A DNA stretch of 64,000 nucleotides from Ailurus styani. Its lineage: Eukaryota; Chordata; Mammalia; Carnivora; Ailuridae. The DNA lies in assembly GCA_002007465.1 (NCBI GenBank), contig LNAC01000036.1, positions 260,881 to 324,880 of the forward strand. The letters run 5' to 3'. Every line of letters starts with the position of its first letter. The first letter of the stretch is position 1. Made by a program: the position numbers and the translations under genes. The notes under the pieces are model-generated. The model saw nothing but the letters and a program-made list of their open reading frames with translations, did no database searches and was not told the DNA's origin. Of this stretch, positions 57,301-64,000 are shown one piece after another.

Positions 57301-57480
57301 TTGGGAACCTGGTGGTGCAGTCAGTTAAGGGCCCAGCTTTTGGTTTCAGCTCAGGCTGTGGCTCTGTGCTCAGGGCAAAGTGTGCTTGAGATTCTCTCTT
57401 CCTCTCTGTGTAGAAGTTCATGCGTTCTCTATCTCTCAAATCGATAAATCTTAAAAAAATATATAAAACAAAGAAAGAAA
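57301..57480 (+). mobile_element. Diverged Can-SINE
   Basis: GGGAACCTGGTGGTGCAGTC, AGTTAAGGGCCCAGCTTTTG, TTTCAGCTCAGGCTGTGGC. It is the most diverged SINE in the window. Flanks ACATACAGTT and ACATATAGTT are a worn target duplication, so the call holds despite the divergence. Confidence 0.88.
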
Positions 57481-58345
57481 ACATATAGTTCCATTAATTA
57501 AAGCTAAACATATGCACACCCTATAAACCAAGGATTCTACACTTCTTTTTTTTTTTTTTAAGATTTTATTTATTTATTTATTTGACACACAGAGAGAGAT
57601 TACAAGTAGGCAGAGAGGCAGGCAGAGAGGGAGAGGAGGAAGCAGGCTCCCTGCTGAGCAGGGAGCCCGATGCGGGCCTCGATCCCAGGACGCTGAGATC
57701 ATGACCTGAGCCGAAAGCAGAGGCTTTAACCCACTGAGCCACCCAGGCGCCCAGATTCTACACTTCTTATGTACATCACAAAGGTGTGTCTATATGTATA
57801 CATTAAGTTATGTACAAGAATTATACATATGGTTATATTAGTAGTATTGTTAACAGCCAAAAATCTAGACATGAGTTGGTATGAACAGTAGTCTGGACAA
57901 GTAAAATGTGGTCTATTTACACAATGGAAGAGTATATGAAATAAAAATAAACAAACAATGGATATACACACCATTCTGGATAAATGTCACAAACATATTT
58001 ATGAACAAATTAACCAGAGACAAAAGATACCATACTATGTGATTCTACTTACATAACTTCAATGTCGGGGGAAACTAATCTATATTTTAGATAATAGAAG
58101 AGTGGTTAGTTTTGGGAAGAGTTGGAGGAGTGATTTGGAGAGGCACAACGGGGTTCCTGGGTGCTCATCAGGGGAGTATTATCAATTTGTAAAATAGCAC
58201 TGAGCTTACACTCATGACTTGTGCAGTGTTCTCTAAGTATGTTTTGTGTAGATGAGATATTTTACTTACAAAAAAGGCAAATGCAAAGTGCAAAATAAGA
58301 AAGATGTTCTTAAAGAAGATCTAAAATAATAAAGCTTCTACTAGA
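57481..58345 (+). mobile_element. LINE-1 ORF2 end and 3' UTR (old), split by a SINE
   Basis: Before the SINE: TTAAAGCTAAACATATGCAC and CCTATAAACCAAGGATTCTA. After it: TATGTACAAGAATTATACAT, AAAATGTGGTCTATTTACAC, AATGGAAGAGTATATGAAAT, AATAGAAGAGTGGTTAGTTT and TGTGTAGATGAGATATTTTA. It probably belongs with the ORF1 piece at 57060 as one internally deleted element. Confidence 0.82.
57548..57753 (-). mobile_element. Young Can-SINE, antisense
   Basis: Perfect 15-bp target duplication GATTCTACACTTCTT at 57533-57547 and 57754-57768. Near-consensus. It sits only 67 bp from an oppositely oriented SINE. Confidence 0.98.
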
Positions 58346-58700
58346 TAAATGGCTAAACAAGGTCTAGGACCTTGAGATAAGTAAAGTTTTCTTCTTAAAA
58401 GGACCCATGAAGAGAATCAATCACAAGGTAAAATATGTATAAATTGGACTACATTAAAATTAACAATGTCTATTCATTCGAAGTGCATTAAGGAAGTGAA
58501 AAGATAAACCACAGAGTGGGAAAAAGGTGTGTAACAAATATAATAAAAAAAGAGCTCTCTTTTATTATATATAAAGAAAAATAAAGTAAAAAAAATAAAG
58601 AACTTGTACAAAGAAATATAAAAACATCAGCCTGAGTTAAACATCAGGATAGAGATTTGAATGGCTCTTCATCAAAGAGCTTTAATATTTTAGATGTAAA
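58346..58700 (+). mobile_element. LINE-1 ORF2 fragment from another copy
   Basis: AAAGTTTTCTTCTTAAAAGG, GGACTACATTAAAATTAACA, AGATAAACCACAGAGTGGGA, AAAGAACTTGTACAAAGAAA and GAATGGCTCTTCATCAAAGA are ORF2 sequence that should lie upstream of a 3' end; here it follows one, so it comes from a different insertion. Confidence 0.75.
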
Positions 58701-59325
58701 AACTACTCACAATTCCTTGTATACTTGTATGGGAGGGAGTGTATGTGTTTTTGCATAGTACAAGGTAAGAAGCAATCAAATTCCTTTTTATTCCCATTTT
58801 CAATAATGTTTTAATCCAATAACGATGATCAAAAATATCATCCTCTTCCCACTGTTTTGCAAAGTAATCTTTGTTGTGAATAAGTTCCCAGGTATGCTGG
58901 TTTACTTATTTCTGTCCATTCTATTCCCTTAATTAATTACAGTATGCATTGCATAAATATTTGTTAAATTTATAAACTAAAAAAAAATCTAGTTAAAGGA
59001 TAGGTAAATAAATACAGAGGATTACCAAATATCTCAATAACCCGTCTCTCAAGTGGCTATCTCTTTGAGGCACAGAGATCCTATTGCTTTTTATCTAGGA
59101 AAGAATTTTGTACCAGAAAACTTTTCTTGCCAACCTCTTCCACGTAATGTGAACTTCGCTCTAGCATCCAGGTCATGCACCCTCCGCAAGGTGTAGGTCT
59201 AGAGAGGCTGACATGAAATTTAAGTCCCTTTTATCACTCTGATGTTTACCATCTTAATAGAGACCTTAGTCATTGTTTAAATACACTGCCACTCTGATGC
59301 TCAGAACTTCAATGACTTCCACCTT
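58701..59325. other. Unassigned sequence
   Basis: No repeat family recognised; 59120-59215 is slightly GC-richer without a frame. Confidence 0.4.
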
Positions 59326-59452
59326 GGGCACCTGGGTGGCTCAGTCAGTTAAGCATCTGCCTTCAGCTCAGGTCATGACCCCAGGTTCCTCGGGCTCCTT
59401 GCTCGGCAGAGAGTCTGCTTCTCCCTCTGTCTCTGCTGCTGCCCCTGCTTGT

Positions 59453-59506
<54 letters not shown>

Positions 59507-59537
59507 AAATTAAGTAAAATCTTAAAAACAAAATATA
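59326..59537 (+). mobile_element. Older Can-SINE with internal deletion and (CT)n
   Basis: GGGCACCTGGGTGGCTCAGT, then GGTCATGACCCCAGGTTCCT joins directly to CGGGCTCCTTGCTCGGCAGA, lacking about 18 bp of the GGGATCGAGCCCCGCAT segment. Flanks ATGACTTCCACCTTG and CTGACTTCCATCTTG are the target duplication. Confidence 0.95.
59454..59502. repeat. (CT)24 microsatellite inside a SINE
   Basis: Uninterrupted 49-bp CT repeat grown from the SINE's pyrimidine-rich region; likely polymorphic in length. Confidence 0.97.
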
Positions 59538-59834
59538 AATGACTGACTTCCATCTTGAGGCTGGAACCCAATATCAGCTCTCCTGGAAAGCAGAATTAGC
59601 TTCCTTAACCACAGCCAGAGATCCATGACGGTGCCTGATTGTAACTTTAAGTAACTAAAGTTTGGGGTGGGTTTTTAGGCAGCAATGTTATGACATTAGC
59701 TAACCAACACACAAATTGATTGGTTTAAGTTTTGTGAATCTACATAATAATGTGTATGTCTGTCACAGGGCTTCCAAGTCAATGATCTCAGGATAATGCA
59801 CCAATTTCTCTGTGATACATGACATGAATTGATC

Positions 59835-59960
59835 TCTTAGATAAAGAAACAGAGTCTCAGATATTTAGCTAAGACCACCATTATGTGACAGCAGAGAGTT
59901 AAAGACATGCTATCTGACTCCCAGATTATTGCAATTTTCCATTCCACTGTGCTGCTTTTT
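59835..59960 (-). mobile_element. MIR SINE, antisense
   Basis: AGATAAAGAAACAGAGTCTC, TTAGCTAAGACCACCATTAT, GCTATCTGACTCCCAGATTA and TTCCATTCCACTGTGCTGC. Confidence 0.85.
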
Positions 59961-60099
59961 CAGGAACTAAGATGAAGGGACAAGAGGAATAACAAATGAA
60001 AATGTAATGATCATATAATCTATAATCTATTTATTCCATAACAGATTGCTTGAATGTTCCTAAATCTGAGATTTACCAACAGCACCTAAAGACTTAACT

Positions 60100-60165
60100 T
60101 TATTTTTTTTTCCTTCCATCTTTCTTTCTTTCCTTTTTTTTTTTTTTTTTTTTACTTTTTTCCAC
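60100..60165. repeat. T-rich tract
   Basis: TTTATTTTTTTTTTCC, a TTTC stretch, then a run of T from about 60134 to 60152. It could be the reversed tail of a retroposed sequence; 60165-60300 is not one I recognise. Confidence 0.85.
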
Positions 60166-61009
60166 TCCCCATGTTGTCTGTGACAAAAGCCCGTGAAGAA
60201 CTGAGTTAGGAAAGAAGGACTGGAGGGGAATGCAGAGAGGAAAAAAACAACAGAATAGCTAGCTAATCCATAAACTGAAACAATCAACCCTTAATTGAAT
60301 GCACATGTGTAAACTGAGATGTTTCCCTAATAGTGAGGCAGTAGGCAATGATTAACGACTGGAAGAAATCAGTAAAGAATTCTTCCTGAGGTCTCCATTG
60401 TGCCTTGAATATAAAAATCTATCTGCTGGAACAGGTGACATGTCGCCAAGGGTTCTGAGGAGCAGACAGAAGAAATTGCAGATCTGCCAACAATTTATTT
60501 CCAAAGACAGAGAGAAATGGTGACATAGCAATGTCACAAAATAATACAGAAAGCTTTTTTTTAATTTTATTTTTCTTTCTGTCTGAGGAACAGTGAGCCA
60601 GACTATAGTTTTATTATCTGAGCTACAGAGAAAGACAAAATGCAATAATTAAGAAATCCAAAGACTGTCATAAAAGACAATAAAAAGCAGGAAGTTGAAC
60701 AATTACTTAAAGTGCTCAAAAAGCTCAGCTCAGAACTTCACTGTTCTAAGTATTTTGGGGAAAATGAGGAGTTATCTCAGGAAGGAGGAAATATTAAATC
60801 CGTAGAAAAATAAACATGATTGCATAAGAATACTTATTTAGTCATCCATCAAATATATATTGAAACCCTACAAAGCCTTCAAATGTAAATTCTGTAAGAG
60901 AAGAAATATGAAGAAACTGTTCACTGGTCCATCTCTGTCAACTAGAAAAGAGTCTATTACACAGAAGATGCTTAGAAAATGCCTAATCAGAGAATGAATA
61001 AGGGAGTGG
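60166..61009. other. Unassigned sequence
   Basis: 60930-61005 (AGTCTATTACACAGAAGATG, CAGAGAATGAATAAGGG) may be a worn L2 3' tip. Otherwise featureless. Confidence 0.35.
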
Positions 61010-61735
61010 CACTGCCCTCATGGCGTTTACAAAGGCGTAAGACAGATGGTTGCTGTATTTCTAGATTTTTCTTGGGATGTATATAATTGTAAATAAGAGG
61101 TACATGCATGGGTACCTCATACCTCATACCAGGTGATCAGAATCACCTGCAGAACTTTGGAAATAATACCAAAACCTGCTCTTCTACCCTCATGAATCTG
61201 ATTTAATGTGGCTGCATGGGGCCTGGGCATTGGTTTTGTTAATGTGCAGTGAACACTGAGAAATACACATCTGTGTAAGAAGAACTGACCTAGTCAAGAA
61301 GTTCTCAGAGAAAAGGAAGGGTTAACCAAGGCAAGCATAGCGTACTAGGGTGTAGAATCCCAGGCATAGCAACAATCATATACAAAACCCCGTGACTAGG
61401 AGAAACCTGGCAGCATGAGCAGACATTAAGGGCAGCATGGCTTGGACACAGAGGGAAGAGCCGTGGGATTAGGTCGGGGACAAAGTAGACAGGTGCCAGG
61501 ACACAGACATTTTTGTCTATGTCTTCAAAACCTTCGGTGTCTTCTTGTTATTAGGATAATGAAGGTAGGGGGCTGCTGAGAGGGATTTTGACATTCTGAA
61601 TCTTCACTTTGTCAGCAAATTTAAAAATAGGAGGGGTAAATATTGATGGAAAGGACAATTAGGAGACCACTGCAATTGTTTTTTTACAAGGGCTAACAGT
61701 AGTTTGGATTAGACAGAAGGTGCAAGGGAGCAGTC
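61010..61735 (+). mobile_element. Old L1M-type 3' UTR relic, interrupted by MER5
   Basis: GCCCTCATGGCGTTTACAAA before the MER5; AGAAGTTCTCAGAGAAAAGG, GGCAGCATGAGCAGACATTA, GGGATTTTGACATTCTGAAT, GACCACTGCAATTGTTTTTT and AGTAGTTTGGATTAGACAGA after it. Same ancient pattern as 5100-6330, best preserved here. Confidence 0.6.
61110..61275. mobile_element. MER5-type hAT-Charlie DNA transposon
   Basis: GGTGATCAGAATCACCTGCA, GAACTTTGGAAATAATACCA, CATGAATCTGATTTAATGTG, GGGGCCTGGGCATTGGTTTT and AGTGAACACTGAG run in MER5 order; the left end is degraded. Confidence 0.82.
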
Positions 61736-61999
61736 GTGCCTGGTATGAGTCCCAGGTAACTTGTGTTCTAGGTTCTAAGTGCTCTGTCCCCCACCAACTT
61801 TAGTCTTTCCCATAGAGACTCCAGCCTTCTTTAAGGACCTGTGCCTACCTCCTTCCCCTAAGATCTCCCAAGGGAGGACCCTATTGCTGGTTCAAAGCTG
61901 TGCAAGGTGCTGCTGTTAGCTGAAGATGGATGGATAATATAATGGACGTTGGGGGTGATTACACAGATGTGCATTAGCTCTTTAAGGTATGGGCTAGAG

Positions 62000-62182
62000 G
62001 GGCGCCTGGGTGGCTCAGTGGGTTAAAGCCTCTGCCTTCGGCTCAGGTCATGATCTCAGGGTCCTGGGATCCAGCTCCCTGCTCAGTGGGGAGCCTGCTT
62101 CCTCTTCTCTCTTTCCCTGCCTCTCTGCCTACTTGTGATCTCTCTTTGTCAAATAAATAAATAATCTAAAACAAACAAAAAA
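62000..62182 (+). mobile_element. Young Can-SINE with small internal deletion
   Basis: Perfect 16-bp target duplication AAGGTATGGGCTAGAG at 61984-61999 and 62183-62198. GGTCCTGGGATCCAGCTCCC shows that about 20 bp (the GAGGCCCGCATCGGGCTCT part) is missing. Recent insertion. Confidence 0.98.
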
Positions 62183-62198
62183 AAGGTATGGGCTAGAG

Positions 62199-62439
62199 CT
62201 TGGAGTAGAACAAAAGTAGGTTAGGCTTTTCAGTAAGGGTCAAACTTATGGCCAGTATGTTCCATGGACAATTTTAACCAGTGTGTCTGCACACATAGTA
62301 AGGGCAGCTCTGGCAATGAGGAGAGAGGGAAATAATAGACATATGAAGTGTGGGAAGACCACAATACACGTCAGATTCATCCTCTGAAATAATCATATTA
62401 AAAAAAAAATCTCAGGATTTGCAAATTCCAAGCTATGTT
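62199..62439. other. Unassigned sequence
   Basis: Ends with an A9 run near 62401. Nothing recognised. Confidence 0.4.
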
Positions 62440-62540
62440 CTTGCTCATATTTTCCCTAATTATTTTCACAACAGTGCAATGAGTTAGTCAAAACAGGTAT
62501 GATTTCCTCCATTTGCAAATGAAGAAATAGACACTTCTCT
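62440..62540 (-). mobile_element. MIR SINE fragment, antisense
   Basis: TTATTTTCACAACAGTGCAA, TGATTTCCTCCATTTGCAAA and TGAAGAAATAGACACTTC. Confidence 0.72.
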
Positions 62541-62790
62541 AGACTAGGGATTGGCAAGATACTTTTTTTCTGTAAAGGGCAAGATAGTAAATATGTCTGG
62601 GTTTGCTCTATGGCTCTATGTTCTCTGTCATCTCTGCCATTGTAGCCACTCATTTCTGACACTGTAGTTCAAAAGTGACCATACACAATATGTAAACAAT
62701 GGGTGTATCTGGTTTCAATAAAACATTATTTGTAAAGAGGCAGCTCACCAGATCTGACTCACGAGTTTGCAGACTCCTAATGAAGGTGGT
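62541..62790. mobile_element. hAT-type MER DNA transposon
   Basis: AGGGATTGGCAAGATACTTT at the left and GAGTTTGCAGACTCCT at the right form imperfect inverted ends. TTTCTGTAAAGGGCAAGATA, GTAAATATGTCTGGGTTTGC, GTTCAAAAGTGACCATACAC and TTTCAATAAAACATTATTTG are its landmarks. I know the family by pattern but am not certain of the MER number. Confidence 0.75.
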
Positions 62791-62904
62791 TATTAGTTCA
62801 CTGCAAATAAACAACACATGTGGGACAAGAAGTCAGATCCTTTGGTTTCTGGTTCTGTTCTGTGTTCAAAGTGCTTAAGTGATAGACAAAATGCTGTGTC
62901 CAAG

Positions 62905-63000
62905 GAACATAGAAATCACCTTGTCTGCACTTATTTTCCAGATGAGAAAACTGAGGACTGGAGTAGTCAAGTGGTCAAGTGAGTTGGTCCCTGAGTTCTT
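62905..63000 (-). mobile_element. MIR-like fragment, antisense
   Basis: GGAACATAGAAATCACCTTG, TATTTTCCAGATGAGAAAAC and TGAGGACTGGAGTAG; short and weak. Confidence 0.45.
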
Positions 63001-63024
63001 TTGAGTCAGAACTATGAAGAGCAT

Positions 63025-63225
63025 TCATTCATTCATTCATTCAATTTTATTTTACTTTATTTGACAGAGAGAGAAAGTGAGCACAAGCAGGGGGAGCAGT
63101 AGAGGGAGAGGGAGAAGCAGACTCCCTGCTGAGTAGGGAGCCCAACGTGGGGCTTGATCCCAGGACCCGGATCATGACCAGAGCAGAAAGCAGATGCTTA
63201 ACCAACTGAGCCACCCAGGCGCTCC
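63025..63225 (-). mobile_element. Older Can-SINE, antisense, with (ATTC)n tail
   Basis: Right end CAACTGAGCCACCCAGGCGC; left end an (ATTC)n stretch at 63021-63045 that replaces the usual T run. Flanks TATGAAGAGCAT (63013-63024) and CATGACTAGCAT (63226-63237) are a worn target duplication. Confidence 0.94.
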
Positions 63226-63237
63226 CATGACTAGCAT

Positions 63238-64000
63238 GTAGCGCCCTTTAATCCTATCTTGTGCAAGATCCTATCTATAGCAAAATAGCAACTGGACAAA
63301 ATTGGGAAGGACTTGTTTTATATCCTCCAAATTCCCAAAGTGGTTAATTGTAGCTCTAAAATTCCTAATTCTGCCCATACCTAAAAAATATTTTTTAAAC
63401 TAAATCATTCAGAAAAGCCACCTCAGATTTTTATTCATTTAATGGCTGCATTTTATACCAACCTAGGTTTTTTTCTTCTTGTGGTTGTATTCGCTGTGGC
63501 TACTGTTGTGTTTGCACATGTGTTTGTGTATGCTCTGATTGAGTGAGACAGACACTTCTGCAACCTCTTTGAAGCTGTAGACCACTTGGTCCAAACCCAG
63601 GGCAGAGTTGCATTCTAGAAAACACAGTCAGGAAGGCAGAAATAATTCCAAGTTAGCCCAAGGGTTTTACTTCCATGTCTTGAGCATGATGTAGGGGATC
63701 TTCTTCAGTATCATTTTCCTCTCATCACTTTCCACGGCAGTTCATGTGTCTATGTCCCTTCTCTGGCTATCACATTTCTTCTCTTCCTGATGCTTCCCTG
63801 TCTCCAGATTCTGCATTAAAACACCAACAAGAAACCCTGGCAAAATGCTTCACAGAGAATGGAGAAGGGAATAAACAAAGTAGGTTTGATAAAGCCAGAA
63901 TCTTCTTTACAGAAGAGAGAAGATAAAGGCAAGGATTACTCATACCTAGATGTTTGCCCAGACACATTTAAAAAAATTACCCTTTTACTTAGAATGCATC
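63238..64000. other. Unassigned sequence at the window end
   Basis: No repeat family recognised. Overlapping frames on opposite strands (63744-63926 and 63770-63967) are not identifiable and the region may continue beyond the window. Confidence 0.4.

Noticed and set aside
1..64000. CRISPR array, operon or prokaryotic-style gene cluster
   Set aside because: No regularly spaced direct repeats with unique spacers and no tight coding blocks; SINE, L1, L2 and MIR content shows a mammalian nuclear genome.

Overview
This window looks like ordinary non-coding (intergenic or deep intronic) DNA from a caniform carnivore. The main evidence is about 25 copies of the tRNA-derived carnivore SINE (Can-SINE/SINEC), roughly one per 2.6 kb. 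Nine are a young type whose head reads GGGCGCCTGGGTGGCTCAGT followed by GGGTTAAAGCC, a form I associate with arctoid carnivores and most of all mustelids; the species itself is inference. The sequence is AT-rich. Apart from one ferritin relic and one retroviral env remnant I recognise no exon of a cellular gene, and every long open frame lies in a transposon, in low-complexity DNA or in unremarkable sequence.

Layout. From 1 to 14.5 kb: scattered SINEs, a carnivore L1 3' end (3470-4111), degraded old L1-type relics (about 5.1-6.3 kb and 11.9-12.1 kb), MIRs and simple repeats. From 14.5 to 19.1 kb: a layered LINE-1 nest, in which an old L1 with its ORF1 start, ORF1-ORF2 spacer and ORF2/3' UTR in order is split by a second L1 3' end and then hit by four SINEs. 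From 20.1 to 21.2 kb: a row of ancient elements (MIR, MER20, MER5) next to a GC-rich broken ferritin-heavy-chain-like retrocopy. From 21.2 to 29.6 kb: more SINEs, an L2/MIR pair, and a SINE whose A-rich tail has grown into a tract of about 310 bp (27609-28115). From 29.85 to 31.6 kb: a decayed gammaretrovirus-like env transmembrane region followed by a probable LTR. From 32.9 to 34.5 kb: L2 pieces carrying SINEs. From 35 to 64 kb: MIRs, L1 3' ends (42.4, 47.2 and 57-58.7 kb), two MLT1 LTR pieces (51.2 kb and 53.9-54.2 kb), hAT-type MERs, two tandem duplications, several microsatellites and one ambiguous base (54616).

There are no genes here that act together. The value of the window is as a layered record of insertions: target-site duplications can be read directly around many SINEs, giving relative ages. 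I found no sign of a new protein system, CRISPR array, operon or structured RNA gene. Family names come from recognising consensus patterns by eye, without a repeat-masking run; subfamily names are given only where I am confident.
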